Shown here piece by piece: positions 43,501-55,100 of a stretch of DNA of 64,000 nt. Source of the DNA: Brugia malayi (taxonomy: Eukaryota; Nematoda; Chromadorea; Rhabditida; Onchocercidae); contig NW_025062478.1 in assembly GCF_000002995.4 (NCBI RefSeq), positions 6,796,001-6,860,000 on the forward strand. The letters run 5' to 3'. Each line of letters starts with the position of its first letter. The first letter of the stretch is position 1. The position numbers and the translations under genes were made by a program. The notes under the pieces are model-generated. The model was not told the DNA's origin. It saw only the letters and a list, made by a program, of their open reading frames with translations, and ran no database searches.

Positions 43501-46500
43501 GCTGAAGATGTTTCAGTTTCACCTCGAATTTATGAAGTAAGGAGAAAATGTTTTAAACATTACAAAATAAGAAATTTGCCAATAAAGAAAGTTTAAGGTT
43601 TATGATCATGCAACACGTTGGCAAATGCGTGCATCAATTTTATGGGCCAGGGATTTGCTACCGACAAATCGTCTTGGGTCGAAAGCATTTGTTAGAGTTA
43701 TATTTCTTAATCGATGTCAAGAAACAGCAATCGTTGAAAATACTATTGATCCGATCTGGAATGAAACGCTTATTTTCAAGCGAGTGCGTTTTCATGAGAA
43801 AAATTGATTATTTGAAAGTATGCCTGAGTCAATATTCAGATGTATTCGTCATAGTTGTAATGGTCAACATCTTTCCTTTCTAGGTAATAATATGTGGTGG
43901 GATAGCATCCGTCCGTAAAGATCCGCCAGCAATAGTGGTGGAAGTAAGTTCAGAAGATTTTCATTCTTCTGAAATATTTCTTGGACGTTTTATGGCAACA
44001 CCCTCAGTTATATCGCTTGCAACTGATCATCGTGGAACACCCAATTGGTTTCCGCTATCATTCCGCAAGAATAGGCAGAAGTATGTCATCACAGAAGCGT
44101 TAATTTTTCTATGAATTGTAATTTTCTGACTTGAATTTCATTAAATTAGACAAAGCTATCTTAAAAAAACATACATTTCCTTAAAAAACATACATTTCCA
44201 GAGGCGCTTTATTAGCATTGTTTGAATTATTCCTGTACGAGGGACAGGCAATACACATTACACCGTTGAAACCGCCACGTAAAAAAAAAAGTACTCGTTA
44301 TTCAGTACCACGAGGTGTTTGTCCAATTGTCAAAAACTATACAGTGCAAATTTTGTGTTGGGGTGTTCGGGATTTACCTCGGTATCAGGTAGGTTGCTGA
44401 ACTGCAAAAAAACCACAATTCGTTGTTTTCATTAACTTTATTTTTAAAAAAAGCATTTTATTCAGATTGCTTTGGAAGCGTTTTTTGGCTGATAGAAGTA
44501 AATATAATCTTACTCATTGTTCATTTCACAAGACTCTAAATTACAACCAAACTATGTGACATTTCACAGACGTTGTCTTTTGTGCGAACGTTTGTCGACC
44601 AACAAATTTGTTCTTTCAAAATGAATAGCGGGCATTGGTTAAGTTTTCGACTGGTCATAGAGGAAGCAGACTGTTCTGTTATTTGCCTCTTAACTCAGTG
44701 TCTTTTGCAGTTGTCATTTGTGCGTAATCCATTTGTGGAAATTCGAATTGGTGATAAGACAGCCCGAAGTGACGTGATCGAAGATGCGAAACGTAATCCA
44801 AACTTCAAACGATCACTAATAATTTTGAATGAAGTCCAACTTCCTATTCATTTCTATTACGCACCACCGTTAACTTTCAATCTGTATGATAGGCGTTCAT
44901 TTGGACGTGAACCACACATTGGAATTTGCGTCGTTCATGATTTCGCAAAATATATTAACAAGTTACCAGAGGTCTGCTTCTTATTTTTGTAATAAACTGT
45001 TATAATGACTGTTGTTAATAATGAATATATGAATTAGCACAACTATTTGATATTGTCATGTGTAACATAAAATTTTAATTTTTGAGATATTTCAGGGTAG
45101 AAAACGGGATATTTATAGTTGGGAAAAGTATGACGAAATGCTGTCTTTCGAGGAAGCTTATGAAAAAGGAGTGAGAATGACGGATTCTGAAGAATGTTTC
45201 TTTGGTGATTGCATCATTGACTGGTGGAGTAAATACTATAGTTCAATTGGTGAAAGCGAAAAAGCTCCAGGATATTCCGAGTAGTTTGCTAGCTTGAAAT
45301 TTCTGAAATTAGAAAAATTCTTTTTTGAAGATAGCTTTGATAATGATATTAAAGAAATCGCACTTATTGTATTTTCGTACGTAATATTCCCTCTTTTTAG
45401 TTCTGGAATAGAAACATTACGAGTGTTTGCGTGCCCTCTTGAAGATGTGAGTGAATATTGTGGGTTTTCTGACTTTCTTGACACATTTATCTTTCGGAAG
45501 ATGACCAAAGAAAATATCGAAATACCAGAACTAATAATACCACGCGGTGAACTCAAAGCTCGAATTTTCATCAGAAGACAGAACAGAATCTCAAATGGTT
45601 TTATTTTCGTTTTTTTCACAGAATTCCTAGCTTGGAAAGCTGATTTTGTTTTCTTTAATTAATGGATATTGCTTTTTAGAATGTTTTGCTCTGCCCATCG
45701 TAGAATTTGCTGGAGTGACCAAATGCACTATTCGTGTATATATTGTGAGAGCTTTTGATTTGGTCAGCAGACGGAAGGATGGCACCTGCGATGCTTACAT
45801 TAGTGTGAAGTCATTTTTTTTCATGTATTTAAAAAAGCTATTAAAGTTAGTAATTTACTAATTTTATAAAAAATTAAGGATAAATAATTATAATGAATTT
45901 TCTCTGGATGGAAATTTCAGGTGACATGATGAATCATCAGATTAATTAATCTCAGATTTCATGATTAGCTTGGGAACTGCTGGTTTTTTTAACTTTTCTG
46001 AAGTTCTTTGAAAAGAATTACTGTATCTTTTATGAAATATCAAGTATTACTTTGGAAAGATACAGATGTGGAACAAAGAAAAAGAAAAATTTACGAAAAG
46101 ACTACCGGCCAGGTTCACTGGATCCGTTGTTTGGCCAAATGATTGAGATGGAAGTAGAAATACCAATCGATAAAAAACTTGTGGTATCAGTCATGGATCG
46201 TCACCGTGTTTTTTCTGGTATGTGAATAATTCTTGCATAGAATTCATTTTTTTCTGTTTTCTCTATTTATCTCCTGAAAGTTGCGTGATAGAACTTAAAT
46301 TAAGAAGATTAGGCGAAATGTTCCAGAAACTTAGAAAAAAAATATGAAACTTCAAGTATAAAAAGAAGGAGTGTTGCTACAAGATTTATTGCAGATAATG
46401 AAATCGGACATACTGTGATTGACTTGGAAAATCGTCTTTTGACACAGTTTCGAGCCACCGTTGGCTTACCGCAGCAGTATATAACACGGGGACCACTCGT

Positions 46501-49265
46501 TTGGCGTGACCAGCTTACGCCTCTTAACATATTAAAACGGTAAGTTATAACTTAACTTACACTGAACCTTAAAACCTTTAAAGAATTGCTACATTGCAAG
46601 TCCATTGTATGAGTAAATCCTGAAATAATATAGGCCTGGTAAACAGTGATTCAGTATTTCATTAACTTAAATTAATAGTTGGTATATTACGTCCTATAAA
46701 TCTAAATATTTGAATCAATTTTTTAATACCGTTTTTAGCTCTTTTTTGGCATTCGCACATCATTTTTTTAAACAATAAAAAATATGTTCCAGTGAAGAAT
46801 ATGTATTATTTAATTATTCAGACATTGTATGAGGATGAATTATCCCGCACCAGAACTGCTAATGAAAGGAAATGATGTTGGGATTATGATTGCTGGAGTG
46901 GCTGTGTGGCTTAGTGATATTGAAAGTGTTCCTCCAAATCATGCAGAGATTTTAGGTCGACCGTTGCAACGAGTAGCGCTTTATATTTTGATTAAGGCTT
47001 GTTTTTCATCAAAAAGTTTGGATGCTATAAATTTGATTAGATAAAAACTAATCGAATATCACTCGTTCAGATGAATTTGGTACCAGAACATGTGGAAACT
47101 CGACCACTCTACAATGCCATCAATGCTGATAGCGAATGTGGTAAATTGGAAATGTTTGTCGATTTGTTCCCACATGCAATGGGATCAATACCTCCACCCG
47201 TGAATATATCACCTCGCAGGCCTCACAAATTTCAGCTGCGTGTGGCAGTTTGGAGTGTTCGTAACGTAATTCTTACCAAGAGAACAATGGGAAAACCGGT
47301 ACATACACTTTGTTTAAGCGATAATCCAAAAGAGCGTGGGGAATTTTGGCTGTTGCTCTAGCATAGTTTTTTAAAACGTTCTCTAAGTGAATATGTAAAG
47401 AAATGCTTACTGATTCCTATAATATTGTGCTTGATATTATTTCAGGCAGCAGATATCTATTTGAAGGTTTTTTTGAACGGAAGTGAGAAAAAAGAGAAGA
47501 CCGATGTTCATTATCGAAGTCTTGATGGATATGGCTCATTCAACTGGCGTTTCGTGTTCGATTTCGATTTTGATATTTGGGAGAAGAAAATCGCGATGTA
47601 CACCAAAAAACATCTCTTTGGGTTTCTTTTTTTAAAGAAAATTCATTTTTCAACTTCTGTCTTTTCACGAACTAATGTTCTCATAAAAGCACTTTTTGTA
47701 GTTCTCCAATTTCTTATTTTTGCTTTACAAATCTCAGCAAGAAATCGTCATTGTTGGTAGATCCAATACTGTTTGTTCAAATCTGGGACAACAACAAATT
47801 TCGGAAAGATGGCTACATCGGGCAACTTGCCCTAGACTTACTATCTTTTGATGGTATCATTTTGTATTTATTACAGTCGAAACGGATTTAAAAGAAGACA
47901 TAATCTCTGAATATACGTCTTAACGTATTTAAATGCGAAACGAAGTTTAGATTTCAAATTACAAAGTTTTTTATCGGACGAGTAGTCTTCCTGGAAATAT
48001 GTTTGTAAAGAAAATATCTAAAAATGATAGAAAAACAGGAAAAACTACGATTTGAGAATGGTTCATTTCTTCCATATAAATTAGCTGCAAAATATCGAAG
48101 CAGAATCAGAATGAATCAGAGAGGATGGCACATTTATTTTTGTAAATGTCTAAACGAATGGTCGATAAACAGACTTAATTTAGAAGCACAAATGGATGCC
48201 GATGAAATGTACAATATTGATTATGCTTGCGAAAATCGCAATCGGTGTAATTGTTGCGTAAAGCGCTGTTTTTGTCGTTGCAATAGCAAAAGAAAAGAGA
48301 GAAAAAAGAATATCCCGTTACCACGAGCACCGGTATGCCTGCTTTTTCTGGTATCTCCTGAGTGTTTTTTACAGAACTTATTCTCAAGAAAGGCATCTAC
48401 ATTTTGAATGAAAAAGTATTTTTTTAAATTGCAGCCGTACATATCAGGAAGAGTTGGTCAATTTTCATTATTTCAACAACGTACAACTTATGGATGGTGG
48501 CCCTGCGTCAGTATTTCTCTACCTGATGAGCAGGTTATTGCTTTTTCTTTTCGTTATTCTGATTCATTTTTATGCACAATAATTATTCGTGTATTAAATG
48601 ACTTCTACTACTTTCAGCTTCTTTACAGAAATTAGATTTTGATACAAAGATGAAAAAAGATGATGACTTCACTGCCCAAAAACCATATGTGACTGGCGCG
48701 GTAGAATTGGAACTGACACTGCTAACATCCGAAGAAGCAAAACTTGACCCTGTGGGAAAGAAGCGTGGAAAACCAAATCATGTAAGCTTTTGTTAATGTT
48801 TGTTCATATAATCTTCTTTTATTTTCCTTTTTTAAGTCTGTATAAACGGATTTTTGATGAAACTATCTTATAAACAGCCCTAACTACTTCAGTTATCAGT
48901 TAAAAATTCCTAGTTCTTTTATTTAGTTAACAAGAAAAAATATTATAGTCCTTTTGAATACTACAACATATTAATATTCAAACCTATCTATCATTCTTAG
49001 ACTGTGATCATATAACAAAATTACATTAAACCTCATGCATATTTTTTTTTAGTCACCATATCTTCCGCACCCGAATCGTCATCGTTTGGATCAGTTCTGG
49101 TGCCTTTCGAGAGCTAAAGCATGTTGTTCCTTCTGTTGGACCAATTGGGGTAAACAGTGTGTTGTCATAGTTATAGTTGTTTTGATTAGCGTTATTTTTA
49201 TTGTCTCAACTGTTTACAAGCTGCCTGATATTATAACTATGAAAGTATTTAATATTCATAGTTAA
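37574..49265 (+). CDS. fer-1: Ferlin (FER-1/dysferlin type), complete, 39 exons
   Basis: Exon starts and ends were traced by splice phase (37574-37855, 38085-38222, 38329-38523 ... 48629-48781, 49053-49265). They total 6030 nt, or 2009 aa, close to C. elegans FER-1 (about 2030). FER-1 drives fusion of membranous organelles with the sperm plasma membrane; ferlins are C2-domain, tail-anchored fusion proteins. Visible in order: a basic Ser-rich N-terminus (1-140), C2 near 141-270 ([13 protein letters not shown]), C2 near 310-450 ([15 protein letters not shown]), the FerA/FerB region ([21 protein letters not shown]), DysF domains about 780-980 ([34 protein letters not shown]), C2 near 1036-1160, C2 near 1205-1312 ([14 protein letters not shown]), DWWSKYY (about 1350), C2 near 1453-1570, [12 protein letters not shown]2 near 1670-1800 (FNWRFVF, QIWDNN), GWWPC, and one TM helix at about 1976-1993 near the C-terminus. 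One intron is GC-AG. AATAAA lies at 49322. Confidence 0.95.
44570..44710 (+). other. Candidate alternative 5' extension of ferlin exon 26 (in-frame, 47 codons)
   Basis: A second acceptor, ACATTTCACAG, ends at 44569. From 44570 the frame stays open for 141 nt straight into the modelled exon at 44711 in the same phase. Using it would insert 47 residues starting [12 protein letters not shown] in front of [12 protein letters not shown]. The main model uses the TTTTGCAG acceptor at 44710 because ferlins are continuous there. Which site is used needs transcript data. Confidence 0.4.
46997..47070 (+). other. GC-AG intron in ferlin
   Basis: Exon 32 must extend through RVALYILIK to reach the conserved LVPEHVETR block. 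The only in-phase junction is AAG|GCTTGT at 46996/46997, joined to TCGTTCAG|ATG at 47071. The nearest GT donor (T|GTTTTT) would shift the frame. GC-AG introns are a known minor class in nematodes. Confidence 0.7.
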
Positions 49266-49704
49266 AAAGTTAAATAGTATGCTGATGAATACGTTCTTTT
49301 ATTCCTTTTCTGTTCTATCTGAATAAACAAATGAACTAAGCAAACGAACGTTCAAATGACTTCAGTAAAATTAAATAAATCTTAAAACTAGACCGAATCA
49401 GGTATTTGATATTTATTTTCAAAGAATTCTTGTTATTATTACCATTATTGATTATCAGTACAATTACTACTATTGTTACTGACAGGAAATTTGATTTTTT
49501 AACGTAATAACAATAACATTTCATCTCGGTCAGGAAACGGTTTTTGATGGATAATGCCGAAAGTCACAAGCACTGACATTTGTCAAAAATCAAAGAACCT
49601 ATTCTTTTAGAGTTGAGGAATTGCGGGCAAAATATTGTCTAGGATAAAAAGGTTCGCAGTGACCCAACTGAAGTCATGCAATACCATCATCATTGCTTAC
49701 CGAT

Positions 49705-49769
49705 ATACGGCAAATTTTAGCAGACCACGCGGGTTTGTGTATGGACTGCTAAAATTCACTTTGTCGTAT
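49705..49769. ncRNA. Candidate hairpin RNA (miRNA-precursor-like) or small inverted repeat
   Basis: The left arm ATACGGCAAATTTTAGCAG plus ACCA (49705-49727) pairs with a right arm at 49742-49769. The inner stem is 11 bp (AATTTTAGCAG with CTGCTAAAATT), then one A-A mismatch and three pairs. The loop is 14 nt. The outer stem resumes as ATACG/CGTAT after a small right-side bulge. Overall size (65 nt), 22-24-nt arms and one small bulge fit a nematode miRNA precursor, but a decayed transposon inverted repeat would look similar. Strand is undetermined. Confidence 0.35.
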
Positions 49770-50744
49770 TAGATAACAATGACGGAATTTGCGTGACTCT
49801 ATGGGTCTGAATGAAAACTATGAATCTGTTTCATATATACGAGACAAAAGCCTTGGAGATGTTATTTGTGAAATTCGTAATTCGTAAAAGAGAAGTGGTG
49901 GAATGCTAGCGAAATGATTCAAAGAGTAAAAAGGTAATTTGGTTGAGTTTTCTTTTAGTCTAATTATACATGCAAAGAGAAAATCGGACTGTTTTAACGG
50001 ACAAGAGTTTTGTCGAATAGGAGACTAATTAATTAGGCTTTTTCCTAGCAGTTCCGTATTTTAGTTCGAATGCAAACAGAGGATTGCGAGGAAGGACAAT
50101 AATTTTTTTAAAACATTTTTCGAAATCGATCTAAGAGGATAATGTCTGAATTTGTTTTCCTAGAACCAAATAAATGCGTTTTTTTAACAAAATCACAAAT
50201 GCCACCGCAAATATCATAGCAAACTTTGATATGAAGTTAAACATTTCGTTTATTTTGATAAATATGTTACGCTAACAATGTTATTATAACATTGTCTGGG
50301 AATAATCCCAATATTTGAAATCCCATAAATTACTTAATGTAAAACATATAACCCTTCTTCTTCATTTCATAATTAATCAATAGAAAAACCATTTGAAAAA
50401 TAAGTAACATTACACGCAGTAAACATGAAACAAAAAGTAAATACGAAATTTTTCAAAAAAATCTTTTCAACAAGAAGTATAAAAGAGACAGCAATTTTGA
50501 TCTAACAAAAGCAAAAAAAAATGAGTAACCTATCAATTTATATTTTCACATATTAAAGCAATGAAAACGAGACTCATTTTTTGGCGGTAAGATCACAAAA
50601 GAAAGGAATAAGTAAATGGCTACTAGCGCAATTATCAGACTCCTTTATCCATTCAAAATTTCCATGCTAAAGATTCAGGATAAGAGCAAAATTCTGTGAC
50701 TATTACACTTTAAAATGAAGTAAGCCCATATTAATTTGCTTGAT

Positions 50745-50812
50745 AATCATAATAATAATAATATTAGCAATAATAATAATATTAATAATAACATTAATAA
50801 TAATAAATTATA
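50745..50812. repeat. AAT/ATA trinucleotide-rich low-complexity tract
   Basis: An imperfect run of AATAAT units broken by AGC and AAC triplets, in the non-coding region downstream of the ferlin. Confidence 0.85.
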
Positions 50813-52170
50813 ACTGGTGAAAATATATAAGCAACAAAAAGGACAAAATTTTCTACAGAAGGAAACATAATTTTCAAATTGTGTTGAACAGTAATTTAGG
50901 AGCGGAAAAAACTTCTAGAAAAAGCAGCATAGTTCAGAATATTGACTTACGTACGACATTTCAAGTGGAAAATGAAATTATCAAATGCAAGCATTCATAG
51001 GAATATTGAAATAAAAGAACTTATTTAAAGCAGAATTCAATCATATTTAAAATTAAAAAAGAATAGCAAAAGGAGAAGTCAACCCTTCCATTTTATCTTA
51101 AGTGCATAGAAAGAGTATAATTTAATGAAAAATTGCGACATCTAAAAAAAAATTAATGAAATCATAGTCGAATTCATTCTTATTATTCAATTTCTAAAAA
51201 ATATCACAAAAGAAATGAAAACTGAACAAATAACTAAACAACGCACAACAGAAAGATGAACGGTTTCATCGACACTTCATTTTTTATTGCAAACAGTAAG
51301 AGTAACTGATGTGCAAAGGGTAGTTTGGTATTTAATTGTCGCATTGTCTTCCGTACATCAACTAATCTTGGTGTCCTTGACAGTCTAACAGGATGCATTC
51401 AGCCGAATGGCACTTGCAATCTCGATGCAAGGCAAGATGGAAGGATAATTCATCAATTTGCCCACAAATTGCAGTAATGACGGAAAGTGAGTGAATTTAT
51501 AGTTCCGGAAAACTTGAATTATGTAGACGTAAAATGAAATTAAATTATATGCAAATGAATTGTATGCAAATTTTCTGAATCGTATTTATACAAATTTTGT
51601 GATTGCTTTTAAATGGAAACGACTTGAGCAGCTGTTGGTGCGAACTTTACTTACTACACTTTTATAGTAATCTTAGAAAAGCTTTTCATTATCTGAAATC
51701 ATTATTACAGACATTGTTTCGAGATACCTATTGTTTGTGTTCCCGTTAAGTTGGTTTTTTGAATTAGTTAAAATATTTAAAAGCAAAAGGTAAAATAAAG
51801 GTAAAATAAAAACAACATCACTTAAAGAGGTTTTCATTTTAAAGATGAATGTTGGCCAAATTTGCTTCCATTTCCTTTTAAAGTAAAGGATAAAAAATGA
51901 TAACAGACTTTAAAATAGTGATAGAAAGAATTATAACAAATTTTAAAATGAAAGAATTAATTATCACTTTTTTTTCTGACGAATTTCAGTTTTTTTTTTT
52001 TTTTTTGGGAAATTATTTTCTGCTTTGTAAGATTATTATAAGATTTATTTTTGATAAAAATACTTGCGTTACATTTAATTAAGACTTATTTGTTTTGCAC
52101 TAAGTGATGAGTTAATAAGTCTTATCTGCTCCTCTCGACTAATATCCCACCTATTAATTCTATTAAGAGG

Positions 52171-55100
52171 ATGTTGAAAAATTCTGAAGAAGGAAGAGGA
52201 AAACCGAAATCATTTGAAATATTAAGTAAGACCGAATTCAAGATATCCGATATACAGACGTGTGGTAATTATGTGATTTACCTAACTTTGGTTTATTTTT
52301 TTATGGTCCTATCGCAGGTATGTAACCTGCTCTTCATGACATTTGCCGGTTCGCTTTCTAATAATATTACCTGCACAACCTAATTTTTATAATCATATTT
52401 TAACTTTGTTTCTTTTATCCATACCAAAAAGCAAAAGTGATTATAATTTCTACAAAAAGTTATCGTTAGAGTAAACTTTAATCTTGAAAGCAAGATTGAA
52501 TAGAACTTAGCTATATTAATACTTTTTCAAAAACTACATCTTCCCAAAAAAGCAACGGATTTGTTTTGCAAACTATTGGGTATTTTTTTTGAGGCAGAAA
52601 TTTTTGCATAAGTGAATTAGAAGTAAAAAATCAAAAGTAAATACATTATTCTAATCTTACGGAGTTAAAATCCGGTATTATGCTTCTAAGTAGAGAAAAT
52701 AGTTATAAAGTTGCATCATTGTTTAAATTACTCTAATGCTTTAAAATTCTCGTTAGATCGAAAGCCTAAAGTAGAAGATGTCTGTGAAAAGGAATACCCG
52801 GGTTATATGCCAACAAAGACCTGCAATGTAAGCAATTGTTGGGTGACAACAAACCAAAGTGGTAATGTCATATGTTCTACAAGGACCTATGATTTCATTC
52901 CTATAAGTTATGATGTATGATTTTTTAGTAATTTGGACAGTAAATCAATTTCACTTAAATGAATGCAACCTTGTTACTTTGTAAACACTAACATCAAATC
53001 AATCTTCTCTCATTATTAAACTAGTATATTTAGCGGGTAGATATATTTCACTCGTATTTACTGTTAATATAAATTTTACATTTTTGACGATTATCGACGA
53101 TTCACTTTGTTCAGAGAACTTTAAATTTTAGTTCGATATACCAGTTGAATATGTTAAACTGGGTACAACTGTACAAAACATTGGTTTAATGGTTGGTGCC
53201 ATTGTAGCTGGCAATCTTGCTGATATATTTGGCCGAAAGAAAGTAAGCATAAGCTTCATATATTCTGACTGTAGGATGAAATTTTAATTTATTGTATTCG
53301 CATCAAAAAAGCTATTTATCTTTAGAGATACAAAAAGCATACCATTGAAATTTGTTGCTACTAAAAATTAAAATTTTAAAAACAAATTAAATAAATAGAA
53401 GTTGAAGAGTCCCCGAAAATTAAAGTTGCTTTTTTAAACTAGATACTACTATCATTTACTGTCGGTTTAATAATATTTCTTATTGCTACACCATTTTCAC
53501 CATCCTTCACTGTATTCACCATTTTTCGCTTCTTCGATATGATCTTCACTGGAGGGAAACATTGGTAAGTATCGATAAGTCATCATTTGTTTAAATTAAT
53601 CCCAAATGCTTCTCAAAAATTTTTGAAGTGCTTTGTATCTATAACAAATTTTAAAATTGTTAAATTTTTTTTTTTGTCAACTGGACTTGCTACTTTTGTA
53701 GTGTTTGCAATCCTTATTTTATGGAAAATTTACCCGACAAGCATCGAATGTGGGTAGCTACTGTTATTACGTATTCACCAAATTATATCATCTTAGCTGG
53801 TATCGCATACTTATGTAAGAAATGGAAAATTCTGTCATGGGTAGCTGCTTCCATTACAGTACTGCCTCTGATTACAATACCGTAAGCTTTTTTACGTTTT
53901 CTGCTTCAATATTTTCATTTTCAAGCATGCTTTTGATTTCCGATGTTTCTTTGACAACCGTTTTTAAATGATTAGTTAGTGATAGCAATCAGATTGCTGA
54001 TAGCACATATGAAGCAAAAAATGCAAAAAAAAGTTTGGAAAACTGAAGCATTATTCCAAACATTGAGAGATAATTTGAACGAAAAATTAAGGTTTCTAAT
54101 GGATACACCACGATGGTTGATAAAAAAAGGAAGGAGTGAGGAAGCATCAAAGGCAGCAGTTTACATCCGGAAATGGGATGAAAACCTTACACCGGAAAGG
54201 AAAGAGCAAATTGTTGCTGTTGTTCGAGAAGCTGCCAAAGAGGAGGTAAAATTTTGTGCAGACAATATTTTAAGTGACAAATTCAATTTTTAATTAATTT
54301 CAGTTGTCAAAAATGAGAAAAGGAAAGAAGAATTATTACTTTTATCATTTATTCAGCGATTGGAAATTGGGCAGTTATGCAGTAGTATTTGCTACCAGTT
54401 TGTATGTGTTTAAAGATACATTTGCGCATACAGCAGTTCCCTATACTATTCTCAGATTTTCTCAACTTAACCGATCGCTTCATTCATCAGCGTGCAACCT
54501 TTGTCTCCTAGTATTTTCACTGCAGATTTTCGACAAGTTTTATCAGTTATGGCATTGCATACAACATGGATGCGTTGGCGGGTACAGTTTATATTAATGT
54601 TATTATTCTGGGCGCTGCAAGGTGGGCTATTAATATATCCGCTGCCGGACTTGAATTTTCAATCCAAAGTATTGGACGACGCTTACTTCATCTTGTTGCC
54701 GTTGGATTTATTGTTGTTATTATGGGGATTATTTTCATCATTTATTTATTTACATGTAAGCTATTCTTTCAAAATTCCGAATGCTATACCGATGATATTA
54801 TTATACGTGAATAACAAGTGAATGCTTCCGATACGTTATCGAAATTACTGTATGCTGAGCTATGCGTGTTAGCATGATGAAAAGTTGCGTGCTTATAAAG
54901 TTCAGTTTTGCAAAAACATAATCTGCAAGAGATGTTTGATATCTGCAGCACTGAAGAACTAATAATATTTGACGTAAATTATCGCGGATGAAGGAAAGAA
55001 TGGAGATAGAACTGCACGAAAGATGATTAAACTAACTTTTCAGGGCCAAGAATTAACACTTATAAAGCAGTTGTAAAGGCTGGTGGCACAGGTATTCTAC

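Larger units (their letters stand above)
49266..52170. other. Intergenic region between ferlin and first SLC22 gene
   Basis: Contains the ferlin poly(A) signal (49322-49327), a miRNA-like hairpin (49705-49769) and an AAT/ATA trinucleotide-rich tract (about 50745-50812). No exon is supported. The open frame at 51897-52082 is T-rich and without splice partners. Confidence 0.5.
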
